From NCBI GenBank assembly GCA_025331445.1, contig JAIWNE010000065.1:113092-177091 (forward strand): 64,000 nucleotides of DNA, read 5' to 3'. This stretch comes from Blakeslea trispora. Taxonomy: Eukaryota; Mucoromycota; Mucoromycetes; Mucorales; Choanephoraceae. This document shows positions 34,446 to 45,594 of this stretch, piece by piece (within the stretch, counting starts at the first letter, position 1; each line of letters opens with the position of its first letter). Both the position numbers and the translations under genes were made by a program. Under the pieces are notes generated by a model. That model did not search any database. It had not been told where the DNA came from and worked only from the letters and a program-made list of their open reading frames with translations.

Positions 34446-35807
34446 ATGGCTCGGTCAACAACGGAAAAGCAGTCAGCAGGCTCTTCCACAGCACTTGAAA
34501 ACACAGCTACTGCAAAGAATACCCATAGCTTCTCATCACCTCATGCCATTCAGACACTAGACCAAATACCGGTACCTGCTCTTAAATTACTCGTCAGTCT
34601 AGGACCTACCTTACGCCTTGCAGCACAATGGATTGATGTGTTGTTATGGAAGACAGACAAGCGCCGTTCCGTATTGCTCGTGTTGTTATGGAACAGTCTC
34701 TGTCTATGGACTGGGTCACTCTTGAGCTTGGGTATACCTTGCTTCGTTCTCTATCGTCTTGGCCATAGTTGGTTGGCTGTACGAACAGCTCGAAAGAAAC
34801 GTGAGGCAGTCGAGAAACAGCGACAGGAACAGAGAGATAAGAACAAGAAAAGGGAAGACGATGATGAAGAAGACCGTAGTGAAAGAGACGTCTTGCCTAT
34901 CTCACGCAAAATCAAATCAGAAAGTCATGTGTCGCTGGACGATACGCTACAGGATATTGAAAAAGTAAACCAGTTTGTAGAGTTGATACGATCCCAATGG
35001 CACGAGTACACAAGATGGTTTCATGAACAACCTGTTGTTTTCGTGTTGACTGTGTTGGCCTACGCTTCTCCTGTCTGGTGGATCTTGTGCTATCTGTTGG
35101 GCGTACAAGGCATATTGGCTTTGGTTGGTAGCCTCTTGCTGTTGGCGCCTTCTGGTTATCTTGAGAGAATCATCTGTGTGATTCAGCGTAATACGGTGAC
35201 AAGACATCTATTGGCTGCTATCTGGACCTATGGTGTCACCTTTACAGCTAAACTCACCCGTCAAAAAAGAGAAAAGAAAAAGAAGAGAGGATGGAAGGCC
35301 TGGTGGAATGATGTCTTGACATGTGCTAAACAACAAAGGATTGCAGGGGAAACATTGGAGCCAACAGACCGAAAGAAGACGTCTCAGGTCGAGATGATAT
35401 TCCAGTTTGAGATTTATGAAAATCAGCGATGGTGGCTGGGTGTCAATTGGACAACCAACATGATGCCAAGTGAACGTACACCATGGACCGATAGTCAGTT
35501 GAAGCCAATCACATCCAAAGAAGACATTCAATTGCCCGAGTCGACATTACAAGAACAACCCGAGAATGGATCGACTGTCAGTAAGGTCTGGAGTTGGGTA
35601 GATGGTGATTGGTGGGTAGACATGACAGGAGAATTACAAAATAAGGTGGATCATAATGGCTGGGAATATGGCAACAATGCCTGGAAACAAACAAGTGGTA
35701 CACCTGGCATGCAAACATTCACACGTAGGCGTAGGTGGTGTAGAAGAGCCCGTCTTGTTGAACATGTTATTACTGCACCCTCTAAAGATGATAAAAAGAA
35801 TGCATAA
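34446..35807 (+). CDS. Peroxin/dysferlin-domain membrane protein (Pex24/Pex30-like)
   Basis: A single exon of 453 residues from MARSTTEKQ. Two hydrophobic regions resemble reticulon-like hairpins: about residues 75-105 (VLLVLLWNSLCLWTG) and about 200-240 (VVFVLTVLAYASPVWWILCYL). A charged KKR/EDD linker separates them. The C-terminal dysferlin module shows paired signatures, YENQRWWLGVNWTTNM with WTD, and VDMTGELQNKVDHNGWEYG with FTRRRRWCRRARLVE. Yeast Pex30-family proteins shape ER subdomains where peroxisomes and lipid droplets form; a similar site of action is likely. An in-frame upstream extension to 34296 reads as poly-Phe/Ser from T-rich promoter DNA and was rejected. Confidence 0.87.
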   Translation: MARSTTEKQSAGSSTALENTATAKNTHSFSSPHAIQTLDQIPVPALKLLVSLGPTLRLAAQWIDVLLWKTDKRRSVLLVLLWNSLCLWTGSLLSLGIPCFVLYRLGHSWLAVRTARKKREAVEKQRQEQRDKNKKREDDDEEDRSERDVLPISRKIKSESHVSLDDTLQDIEKVNQFVELIRSQWHEYTRWFHEQPVVFVLTVLAYASPVWWILCYLLGVQGILALVGSLLLLAPSGYLERIICVIQRNTVTRHLLAAIWTYGVTFTAKLTRQKREKKKKRGWKAWWNDVLTCAKQQRIAGETLEPTDRKKTSQVEMIFQFEIYENQRWWLGVNWTTNMMPSERTPWTDSQLKPITSKEDIQLPESTLQEQPENGSTVSKVWSWVDGDWWVDMTGELQNKVDHNGWEYGNNAWKQTSGTPGMQTFTRRRRWCRRARLVEHVITAPSKDDKKNA

Positions 35808-35939
35808 TTTGAAACTAGTTATTATTATCATCACTATGACATCGTGTTTTTTTGATTATTTCTAAAAAGAATAAAATAACAGGTTCACCTGCTTTATTTT
35901 TTTTTCTTTTTTCTTCTCTATAACTTTCTATCTTTCAAT

Positions 35940-36671
35940 ATGAATTACGTTAAAGAAAAAGCTGGTGAGCGTATGCATGTACCCGAAGTAGCGGATAAGG
36001 TTCGAACAAAAGGAAAAGAACAAATCAGGTCAATGCAACACAACTATCCTTATTTGGACAATACTTTGCCAGCCTATTACACCTCTGAAGAAGACAAGAA
36101 AACGCATCTCAAGCGTATCCACAGACTCTCTAAATGGCTAGACAATGCTGTGCCTCATTCACCTATTCCATTAGGTGTTGACTCTTTACTGGTAAATTGA
36201 TATGATAAACAATGGAAACCTATTTAACATGGATGTTACACTAGGGCTTTATTCCATTGATTGGTGGCGTCATTGGGAGTATATTTGCTTTGTATCAGAG
36301 TAAGATTCAGTGTATATCTCTAAACTTGATTTAATGGGAATTTTTTTTTTTTTGTAGTTTATTTATCTACTCTATTTGGTGTTCCTCTTTGGCTTGTATC
36401 ACGTATGCTGTATAATGTGATGGTTGATTTCCTGTTTACATTGGTGCCTTTGATTGGTGGTATTCTGCACATGTTCTACAAGACAAATACATACAACTAT
36501 CAAGAATTAGTACAATGGCTTGATCATCCTAATCCACCCACTTATGCTGATAAAGTCAAAGAACCCTCTGATGCTGTTTCACCTACACCTACTACCATAA
36601 CATGGCATCAGCTGGGTCGGGATGTTTACCAACGACTGACTTTTAAAAAGATGGAAAAGAAACCAGAGTAA
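35940..36671 (+). CDS. DUF4112 domain-containing membrane protein
   Basis: Exons join(35940..36191, 36245..36299, 36358..36671) give 206 residues. The joined middle part shows the DUF4112 pattern: LSKWLDNAVPHSPIPLGVDSLL, then FIPLIGGVIGSIFALYQ, GVPLWLVSRMLYNVMVD, LFTLVPLIGGILHMFYKTN and NYQELVQWL. Two glycine-rich hydrophobic segments probably span a membrane. The biochemical function of this family is unknown. It begins 132 bp after the stop of the peroxin-domain gene on the same strand and converges on the next gene with a 95-bp gap. Both introns are GT-AG and 53-58 nt. Confidence 0.85.
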
Positions 36672-36766
36672 AATTTTAAGCTTTAGTTTATTATTGGAAT
36701 ATGCAAAATGCGAAATAAATAAATTGGTTATGGTATGTGATAAAATAATATATAAAAAAAGTGGGA

Positions 36767-37210
36767 TTAGTCCAATCTTAGCAAATCTTCCAGTTCACCT
36801 TCATCAAATACAATCTCATTTAAAATGACCATCAAGATAGACATATCACCTCCAGAGCGTTGCCAAAGATGTCGACGAAGTCTCTCTAGACGCAACTGAG
36901 CTTGCTTGTCATGGCTGTTTAGTACAATCTCCTCTCTTGCTTCACTTATTAGACGTTGCAAATGAATGGGCAAAGCATAGATGCTGTCATCATCATGAAC
37001 AACTGATAAATAGGCACTCATATCAGGTGCTGTCATTAAGTTGAGCAGATAGTTATAACGATACACTTGCTCTTCTTGCTGCTTGTCATGATAGAACGGA
37101 TTGATAAGCTCATTGTCATGTTGACAGTAAGTACAAGAGGAACTATAAGGGTGACATTCTGAAGAAGAAGTATCAGAATTTGTGTTGGGAGTTGTATGGA
37201 AATCCATCAT
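36767..37210 (-). CDS. Hypothetical protein, 147 aa
   Basis: A single open frame starts MMDFHTTPNT. The N-terminus is Ser/Thr-rich with a CTYCQHDNE stretch. The C-terminal half is helical and charged, for example HLQRLISEAREEIVLNSHD, then LRLERLRRHLWQR, ending in acidic EGELEDLLRLD. No domain was recognised. Composition is non-repetitive and the convergent layout against the DUF4112 gene leaves a normal 3' gap, so it looks like a real gene. There is no signal peptide or membrane helix. Confidence 0.6.
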   Translation of the reverse strand: MMDFHTTPNTNSDTSSSECHPYSSSCTYCQHDNELINPFYHDKQQEEQVYRYNYLLNLMTAPDMSAYLSVVHDDDSIYALPIHLQRLISEAREEIVLNSHDKQAQLRLERLRRHLWQRSGGDMSILMVILNEIVFDEGELEDLLRLD

Positions 37211-38704
37211 TCTAAGAGAGAAAAATAAAGAAAAAAAAATGAAAAAAATAACAAGTTTTTTTTTCTATTTATTTCATTGGTACACTAAACGGAAAAATGA
37301 TTAGCGCACATTTGCAAGAGGTTACACGATAAAAAAAAAAGCTAAAAGAGAATTTGGTACCTTCATTAGTTTGGCTGCGGAAGATACAAAAGAAACTGTT
37401 GAATGTCTTTATACAGAACATCTCTTTCTTTTCTGGTAGATGCTTTCTCCCGTAGTTTATGAAATGATCCCCTTTTTTCAAGATAAAATTCAGATCAACA
37501 AGGTTTCTGTATGTATGAATGCTTATAAACAAGAGCATCTTTCATAATATCCTTAAATCAAAAGAACAACAAGAAGGATTGAGAGTAGGCAGTACAATTG
37601 ATTGTATCCTGTCTTTATTAGATCTGTTTTGTTTTGCAGTTGTCTGCAATTGTGAGTTTGTTTGTTTCTTTTGTGTTATAGCCCTTCTTACTGGTCCAAC
37701 CAACAAAAAGTAGCAACTAGAGTTAGCGCGGACAAAAGGGTTCATCTTTGAACCAAGGCAAATTGACACTCTGCTTGTAGTATGAATACAGCTTTTCGTT
37801 ACTATCTTTTTGTATCATAAACTAGAAACAAAGCATGTCTTACAACTTTACCATCTGCAGGTCTGTAACATAAAGCACATAAGCCTACTATCTTTCGAAC
37901 TCACTATTTTGGGTAATGATTTCGAATATCTTACACATGTATATGATATCAGCCAGCAGAGAGTTAATATTAACGAGTGTAAAATACCTACATTGTAATC
38001 TTTGAAATAGCTTTAATTCTATCACTTTTATTTTTTTAGCCCTTTCTTTTTGAAAGAAAAATACAAAAAAAAATAACATGATTAAAATGTTTAAAAATCA
38101 AGACTTTTATGAATTGTAAAAAAAAATAAGGATAGACTAAGGCTCTTCTTTTTTTCTTTTACTATAGCAAAGAAATGACAAGGTTTTTAAGCTAATGTTC
38201 TTGTGCAGAAAACAGGAAATGAATCAACGTATTTGGGGGGCATGGCTACTTTGCATGAATATAAACCCTCGTTTCCTAATTTAGAAACAACGTGTTATCC
38301 TGTGTAAAGATGCACAACAAATATAGACAAAAATTGTAACATCTTGATTGTTTCACAGACAGAAAATAATGTGTCATTTTCTGTAACACACATATGAGAA
38401 GGCATTTAAACTCAAAAGACCCAAAAGCCATTTTACTGTATAGATGAGTTGGATAAATCAACATGACTGCACGCTGTTTGATATGTTTGAATCTCGGCTA
38501 TTGTATGAGGGACACGCCAAATCAGATGTGTTTGTTACTGGGAGCACTCCTCTCAAGTAGACTCTGATTGATAGTCATCTAAACCTGTCAAAAGCTCATA
38601 TTTTTTTTTCTACAGAAAATCGATTTTTTCATTATTAAGTCATCATGTTTACATTTTCTTCTTTTTTTTTCTTTTGGTTCTTTACCAAATTTAAAGAAAA
38701 ATCA
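37211..38704. other. Intergenic, 1.5 kb, no gene seen
   Basis: AT-rich with homopolymer tracts. All frames are under about 90 codons and lack motifs. It contains the promoters of the reverse hypothetical gene and of the MutL homolog. Confidence 0.55.
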
Positions 38705-41362
38705 ATGACGATCAATATATTATCTAGACAAGTGTCCCAAAAGTTGAGTTCTGGACAAGTCATTGTCGATATATCTTCGATTGTAAAAGAGCTTCTAGAG
38801 TAAGCATGTCATCTTTGAACTTTGAGAAAAAGCGTCAGAAAGCCAAGTCTAATGATTTATTGTAGAAATGCATTGGATGCTGGTGCTGATAATATTGATA
38901 TCATTCTGGAAGAATATGGGCTAAAGTCAATCATGGTAAGTCAATTTGGCTCAAATAAACAACTTTGATACAACTAGAGAGACATTAGGTAAAAGACAAT
39001 GGTCAGGGAATCCATTGCGATGATATAGATCAAGCTGGAAAAAGACACTATACTTCAAAACTAAAAGAATTAGATGACCTTGGTAGCTTACACAGCTATG
39101 GATTTCGTGGAGAGGGACTCAATTCGATCTGTCAAATAGCTGATAATGTCACAGTGGTCACAAAAACCAAGCAGGATCCAGTTGGACAACAGTATTGTTT
39201 AGACAAACAAGCAATCATCAAGTTCAGAAAACCTACAGGCCAAATATCTCAATCAGGTACAATCATCACTGCAGAAAAACCATTCTATGACTTGCCTGTT
39301 CGACGTCGTCAAGCCGAAAGGAACAAGCAGACACAGCTCCAACTAATCAAAGACATGATTGTTCGCTATGCTCTTATACAACATCAAGTTCGATTTTCAT
39401 TCAACAAGACTTGGATAAAGCCAAGCACATCTCATTTATTGAGCAGAGTCAGCATGCTATTTTCGCGTTCACTTGGTACGATGCTGAATGAACGGCTAGA
39501 GAACCAAGACAACATCAAGATTCATGCTCTGGTTCCAAAAATCGATGCTGATCCTGTTGAAATCTACAAGGAAAACAAAGTGTATATCTATGTCAATCAA
39601 CGACCTATTCATCATGTAGCTTCTGAATTAAAACAAGTTGTCAGTGATTTCAAGACACAGTTTAGAGAGATGCTGAATATAGACGATCAGAAGAAATTAC
39701 CTTTCTTATTCCTTCATATCGAGTTACCTCCTACAGAGTATGATGGTAAGTGTGTATGCATTGTGCAGAAGAAGATAACTTAATGGTAATGTATAATAGT
39801 AAATTTGGAGCCTGATAAATCTACTGTTCTGTTTCATCGTAAGGAACATATCATTAAGCTGATAGAAAAGAATATACTAAATATTGCACCTCCAATTTCG
39901 TTAACAAAGTGAGTGTATACTGAATTAAGCAATACTATAAGAAACTAAAACATGGTCTTTTTTTTTTCAATTACAAATCAAATCAAGCACCGACTCAGCT
40001 AAAGGAAGCCAGGAGCAAGTGGTATCCTTGACAAAGGATAGTCATCCAATGAGTAATGAGCACCAACCAGTTCCTGATCAACAAATACCAACGTCCACAG
40101 CATTATCTATCTCAAGATTACCTACCATGGATTACTTTGCATCGTCTAGAAGTTTGATACAAAAATCACAGCCTACGATAAATCAATTCTTAATACCTGG
40201 ACATAGAGCAGTGCACACAACAAGTCATGAGAAACCAACCTGTTTTACAAATAAGAAACCAGAAAAACTGACCACTGTTGATATTGAAACAGAAGACAAT
40301 ATGCTTTTCAGACACACATCGAATTTGGAAAAGTTGATTCCTCAAAAGCGACCATTAGAACAGGTGACAAACGACGTACCATTGAATCAACAGGTGAAAG
40401 TGATTGGAGGGCTTAACATACACAAACTACAAATGAGCTATCATCAATATAGATCACGCTCCAGTCTGACTTATCGAACCAGCATTATAGATTATCTAAA
40501 ACACCCAAAAACTGATACCAAGACTATCCAAGTTCATTCTGACTTGTGCTTAAATCAACATGACAACATTGAAGTTTATTCGGCCAAAGACATTCGTTTG
40601 CAAGTAATAGAAATAGGCGTATTTAAGCGTAAAGAGTAAATCATCTTAACGTAAAAGAGAGCAGAGTAAACATGATTTGACTGAAAAGAAATACATTTAG
40701 CCTACTTGTAAATCATAGAATGAAGCAGCTAGTATCATCCTACGACTTGTCTCCCAAAAAACCTCTTTCAAGACCAATTCAATTTGAAATTAGGCAAGTT
40801 GTGAATCAAAACAATGTTGAGGTCCATCTCATTTATCTTTCATGGTAGTCAAAACGATGAAGCATACAATTCATTGTTAGCCATCGAATCAAAAGAATCC
40901 TGGGTGAAAGATGACAGGCACGGGAAGACAAATGTCATGTATTATGATATCAAAGCAAGCTTTGTTTCTTTCAATGGGTTTAAAGCGAGATGGCGTAAAG
41001 GTGAGGCAGTGAATCTAGCTGTTGTTGTTTTTTTGTATCATCTCATATGGCTTTTTTTTTTTTCAGAGATAAACAAAATCATAGTACAGATTACTGCTGT
41101 CAGTCCATATATCCCCTACTATACCACCGAGGACTTTAAAGAGCTTTTGATCAAAAAGACTGAAAGGCCACAAAAGGTGCTTCAATATCTGTATAATCTA
41201 TCATACGAACGCCAAGAGATGGACCATGACCAACAAGTAGACCTAAAACAAGCTTTGGATTCACTTGAATGGGAAAATCAAGAGTCAGGTTATGACTTGG
41301 GCTTTGATTGCAGTCATACCAACATCATTGCTTTTCGGTTAGCAGGGCTAGAATCGAATTGA
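38705..41362 (+). CDS. PMS1: MutL homolog, PMS1/MLH2 type
   Basis: Exons join(38705..38799, 38866..38935, 38989..39745, 39800..39908, 39988..40635, 40701..40793, 40849..41000, 41067..41362) encode 739 residues with consistent phases. The GHKL ATPase shows KELLENALDAGAD (catalytic Glu), VKDNGQGI and YGFRGEGLNSI. The transducer domain has NLEPDKSTVLF. After a variable linker, the C-terminal dimerisation domain reads FNGFKARWRK and IVQITAVSPYIP. The metal-binding endonuclease motif (DQHA..E) is absent, as in human PMS1 and yeast Mlh2. It would partner Mlh1 in mismatch repair or recombination in the nucleus. The symbol follows human PMS1, not yeast Pms1. Intron 40794-40848 is GC-AG (GCAAGT donor); without it the last exons look like a separate gene. 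Confidence 0.86.
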
Positions 41363-41480
41363 TTTTCAATCGAAAAGGAAAAAAAAAAAGATTGTGTGTC
41401 ATTCAATAAAGATAGAAAACAAGACAGATTTTAATCGGATGTGTAAGAAAATAGAAAATGCAGTGGGATGAAATAACAGA

Positions 41481-42791
41481 CTATTCATTTGATAAACGGT
41501 TTGGAGAAGTATAAAGCTCTTCCTCTACTTTTTTCAAAGTATTTAAATCACCACTTTCACTTTTTGAGCGTTGAAGCATCAAGCTTACTTTTCTTAGAAT
41601 TCTATTTGGCACAGATGCCTTGCGTTGAACTGTCGCTTTGTTACGCACATGATCCAACATGGCACTGACAAAGGACGAGCTTTTCTGTTGAACTTGTGAT
41701 TTGTTTGCTGTGTTTTGTGTTGATGGGTGGCCATGAGTAGCAAATGAGGCAGCCTGGCTGATCCTCATGGCAAACAGAGAAGACGCGTCTCGCTCAAGTT
41801 GATCTTCTAGCTCTTGTAATAGCTGTAATGTCAACTCTGATTTGGCTACCTCTTGTTCTGTTGTCAATCGAAGCTGTTGCTCTTTTACCATTTGGTTTGC
41901 ATAATCTAGCTCTTCTTTATCCAAAACTTGCTTCAGCTGTTGAATGGCCACTTGAGACTTGATCAGAAATTCAAGACACTCTAGTCGTCTATACTTTACA
42001 GCCTGAAGCACAACACTTCCTAGTCGAACATTGCGACTTACAGGATCGAGAAAATCACCACGTATACTGAGGTCAGCCTTGGCTTGGACGATAAGGTATT
42101 CAAAGGCTTGAACTAGATCATTATTGGCCAGTAACCCAAACAAAGGTGTCTTGTTGCCTGCATCTGTCGAGTTAACATGGGCACCATGCTCAATTAGCAA
42201 CTGAAGCACTGGATGAGGATTGGTGCAGAATCGAGCTGCATAATGAAGCGGAGTCCAGCCATCACCATCTCGAGCATTAGGGCTTGCATGGTGAGCAAGC
42301 AGCTGCTGTATGGCAGGAAGTGGGTTACTATAATGAAGAGAGATCATATGAATAGCTTGAACATTGTACACGTTGCGAGCAGTGGCATCTGCACCATGCT
42401 TTAAAAGAAGTGTGAGTGCAGGAAAGATGTCGCTTGTGTTGGAGGCATTGGCAATTAAGAGATGAAGGAGTGTGCAATCTGTATCTGGGTCTCGGGTGTT
42501 GAGGAGAGTGGATGTGTCTAATGGTGCATGATTGACATAATAAGTAAGAGCCTCAAGGTTGTTTTCTTCCGCTGCTTTCCAGATTGACAATGAAGGTTTA
42601 GCAGATTCTGTCAACTCGATAATCACATTGTTTGACTGAGGTAGTTCATGGCGAATGATATCTCTTGGTGATTCTGAGAAATGGTATTCATTATCGTCAT
42701 CTTCTTTTGCGTTTTCAGCATGGTTTGGTTCTATGGGTGGAGGCTTTATGTTGTTCAGTAAAGTAAATGTCTTTGAAAATAGAGTAGGCAT
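41481..42791 (-). CDS. Ankyrin-repeat protein with coiled coil
   Basis: A single-exon frame of 436 residues. About four ankyrin repeats occupy residues 75-240, with diagnostic turns such as LLKHGADATARN, LLAHHASPNARDGDGWTPLHYAA and LLIEHGAHVNSTDAGNKTPLF. A glutamine- and glutamate-rich coiled coil follows (about 280-330). The tail is basic and serine-rich, with RKASVPNR and a QRSKSESGD stretch that looks like a phosphorylation region. This mix suggests a scaffold protein; no partner can be named. It converges with the MutL gene (118 bp between stops). Its upstream DNA is part of the large palindrome starting at 43063. Confidence 0.85.
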   Translation of the reverse strand: MPTLFSKTFTLLNNIKPPPIEPNHAENAKEDDDNEYHFSESPRDIIRHELPQSNNVIIELTESAKPSLSIWKAAEENNLEALTYYVNHAPLDTSTLLNTRDPDTDCTLLHLLIANASNTSDIFPALTLLLKHGADATARNVYNVQAIHMISLHYSNPLPAIQQLLAHHASPNARDGDGWTPLHYAARFCTNPHPVLQLLIEHGAHVNSTDAGNKTPLFGLLANNDLVQAFEYLIVQAKADLSIRGDFLDPVSRNVRLGSVVLQAVKYRRLECLEFLIKSQVAIQQLKQVLDKEELDYANQMVKEQQLRLTTEQEVAKSELTLQLLQELEDQLERDASSLFAMRISQAASFATHGHPSTQNTANKSQVQQKSSSFVSAMLDHVRNKATVQRKASVPNRILRKVSLMLQRSKSESGDLNTLKKVEEELYTSPNRLSNE

Positions 42792-43062
42792 CTAAATCAG
42801 TAAGTCAGTATTGAGAAATACAACGAGTAAGAACAAAAAAGAAGCTCTAAACAATAGAGATACCGAGGTAAAGATAGCCAGAGAAGAACTCTATAAAACA
42901 AAGATTTGATATGCTCCGATAGTCTTGCTTGGTCGAAATGACAATGGATGTTTGTTACTTTATAAACCTTTTAAGGCTTCTGCTCTCTCATTGGCTGGCC
43001 TGACCCGTCTAACCTTTTCTCTCTCTCTCTCTTTATTTTTTTTTATTTTTCGGTCGAACACA

Positions 43063-44277
43063 GTTATTCCCTTTCCTAATGTAAAGATTTGGCGAAAACA
43101 GAAAATAAACTAAACTAAACTAAACTAAAGAAAAAAAATATATAAAGAAAAAAAAATATATAAAGAAAAAAAAATATATAAAGAAAAAAAAAGTATGGGC
43201 TTGCAATTAAATATGGGGGAAGGGGAGGGATCTTGCCTAAACAATAAACAATAAACGAATGAATAAATAAATAATAATGATAATAAAAAAAAATTCATTG
43301 GTTGTTTGAAGTTTGGTTTGTGGATTGTGAGAGGGCCATTTCATACTTTATTTTGTATAGAAAAAAAAAGAAAAAAAAAAGAAAATATTTGGTATGGAAT
43401 TGAAACATGATTCAAACAGTCATCAAACTGGCTTATTGGGTGTTGGATTATGTTTTCTGAATGCTGAACAGAAACTTCATCTGAAGCAGCAGCCCGCACT
43501 TTCTTGCAGGTTTTCGGTATCTTTACGTATAGCTTGACGCTTAACTAATATTCAAGATTGTTTGATTGAATTGAGCTCTGCCAAACGTTGAGCTGAATAC
43601 ACACAACTATAGCATCTATTCCTCATGTTGAGAATATTTTGTGCCTCTTTAGAGATTTTTGTATCATTCATAATGAAACAATAGTCCTTCGTTTCGTTGT
43701 ACTTGTCTAAAGCGGTACAGGTTTCTTGCATGAGTTGAAAGTAGTGTCCAGTTAGTGTGCCTTGTGGAGTATCAATGATACTACAGAATTTTTTTTTGGG
43801 CGCAAGAAAAAACTCAAAGATACCGAAAACCTGCAAGAAAGTGCGGGCTGCTGCTTCAGATGAAGTTTCTGTTCAGCATTCAGAAAACATAATCCAACAC
43901 CCAATAAGCCAGTTTGATGACTGTTTGAATCATGTTTCAATTCCATACCAAATATTTTCTTTTTTTTTTCTTTTTTTTTCTATACAAAATAAAGTATGAA
44001 ATGGCCCTCTCACAATCCACAAACCAAACTTCAAACAACCAATGAATTTTTTTTTATTATCATTATTATTTATTTATTCATTCGTTTATTGTTTATTGTT
44101 TAGGCAAGATCCCTCCCCTTCCCCCATATTTAATTGCAAGCCCATACTTTTTTTTTCTTTATATATTTTTTTTTCTTTATATATTTTTTTTTCTTTATAT
44201 ATTTTTTTTCTTTAGTTTAGTTTAGTTTAGTTTATTTTCTGTTTTCGCCAAATCTTTACATTAGGAAAGGGAATAAC
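43063..44277. repeat. 1.2-kb palindrome: 462-bp inverted arms around a 291-bp spacer
   Basis: Left arm 43063-43524 and right arm 43816-44277 have equal length, and every stretch compared is an exact reverse complement. Landmarks include the four AAACT units, the A-rich TATATAAAG array and CCAAACTTCAAACAACC, repeated in mirrored order. The arms are non-coding. The spacer holds a transposase remnant. Flanks (CACA and CTTTC) show no TA or other evident target duplication. Perfect identity of non-coding arms means either very recent inverted duplication or a fold-back assembly artefact. Confidence 0.93.
43552..43836 (-). pseudogene. Tc1/mariner DDE transposase fragment, catalytically dead
   Basis: On the minus strand the spacer encodes a C-terminal DDE-superfamily fragment. 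Landmarks in order are GTLTGHYFQLMQE, LDKYNETKDYCFIMNDTKIS, NRCYSCVYSAQ and RLAELNSIKQ. Compared with the family pattern (MDNA.IH, then LPPYSPELNPIE), the second catalytic Asp position reads Asn and the final Glu reads Lys. There is no intact start, HTH or first Asp region. The fragment ends at a stop at 43552-43554. It is therefore a dead relic, probably from the element that gave rise to, or was caught in, the palindrome. Confidence 0.72.
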
Positions 44278-45594
44278 CTTTCAGTTAATTTACCCTTTTC
44301 AATCATCTATTCAATATCAAAATATTGCGCCGGATAGTGTCGAGTGACAAGAGCTGAAGAGAACTTTTCATGATTTTTCTTGGCTATCGTATACGACATT
44401 GACGTTTGATAAGTATATCTACAATACAGTGATAGTTCAAAAAAATTACTAGGTTTGATTTTGGCATGTAAAATTTTACTGATCTTAGATTATCAACACA
44501 AGTTTAAGTTTTATATTGTTCCTTAATAACTTTATCATATGAAAAGCTCAAATAAAAATTGCGGTATCTCGAATATTGTATACGCCTAGTAAAGTGCTGG
44601 TGCAATAACGCACAACAAATCAAGAGCATTTGGCCTTTTTATTCTTGCAATTTCTGGCTGAAGCTAGTCTTCAGGCTTCAGCTAAGGTGGCCTGAAGCTC
44701 CAGGAATAGCCTGAGACCTTGTGACCTGCAAGAGCCAGCTTGTTGTTCAGGGCTAAAGGTTTCGTAATCAGCAGGAAGGTGAGGTCAGAACAACAACAGC
44801 AAGAAGAGGAAAAGGAAGAGAAAAAAAGAGCCATTGTGCTATCATTGATATCAGAAGAGCTACTCGAGCAACCAGATAAATTACGCTCATTGAGGGAGTA
44901 GGCCTCTCTTGTTGACAAGCCAGTGGTTTCGCCGCTAAAGTAAAGGCAGTAAGATATAAACAAAAACACTATTGAATGCTTTACTTACATCTTCACATTG
45001 AGGCAACTATCTTCGAAAAAGATGCCAAGTACGTCTTATATTTGGCAAACCTTATATGCCTTAGTTTCTCTTGCTGCCTTTTCCCAAGTTTCTACATTGT
45101 TCAGCCTACCGAGTAATAACCATTGTCAGTTAAGTAGTTGCTACAACAAAGAAGAGAGAAATAGAAGGAAATACTAACGTATAGCTAAATGTCTGGAGAA
45201 CTTGGTAGGAAATTAATCTTCTCCAATAACAGAATAAAAAAGTATTTTCTCTATTTGTTTTTATAAAGTAAATTGACTACATTACTGATCAACTGTCCTC
45301 ATTGGCTGATAGATTGATTATTTACTTATTCTTTGTGTATAGATTGGTCTGGGCCTTGTTCTATATAATAGACACCTCAATTCTTTGTTTGACAATTCAA
45401 AAATACCACATTTCTATCATCAGTATGTAAAGAGAAGATCAGCACTGATCATTTGCAGCGATTGTTATTCATTGTTTTGCAACAAAAGAGAGTACAGAAT
45501 GATATATGGATACTCTTGTATCAATAAGCACCTGCAAGCCAATCATGTCATACAAACAGTTGAATAGAGTTTATATGTAGATATGTTTGTCTCT
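44278..45594. other. Intergenic, no gene seen
   Basis: AT-rich DNA. One glutamate/lysine-rich frame on + near 44776-44902 (EELLEQPDKLRSLRE-like) is open for about 40 codons with no start or homology I recognise. It may be a small relic of a mobile element. Confidence 0.45.

Noticed and set aside
38645..38704. Upstream in-frame ATG for the MutL gene
   Set aside because: It would add a Phe-rich peptide before the conserved GHKL start; MutL proteins begin close to that domain.
40814..41362. Separate gene starting MLRSISF
   Set aside because: A GC-AG intron at 40794-40848 joins its frame to the MutL gene with correct phase, and its sequence resembles a MutL C-terminal domain.
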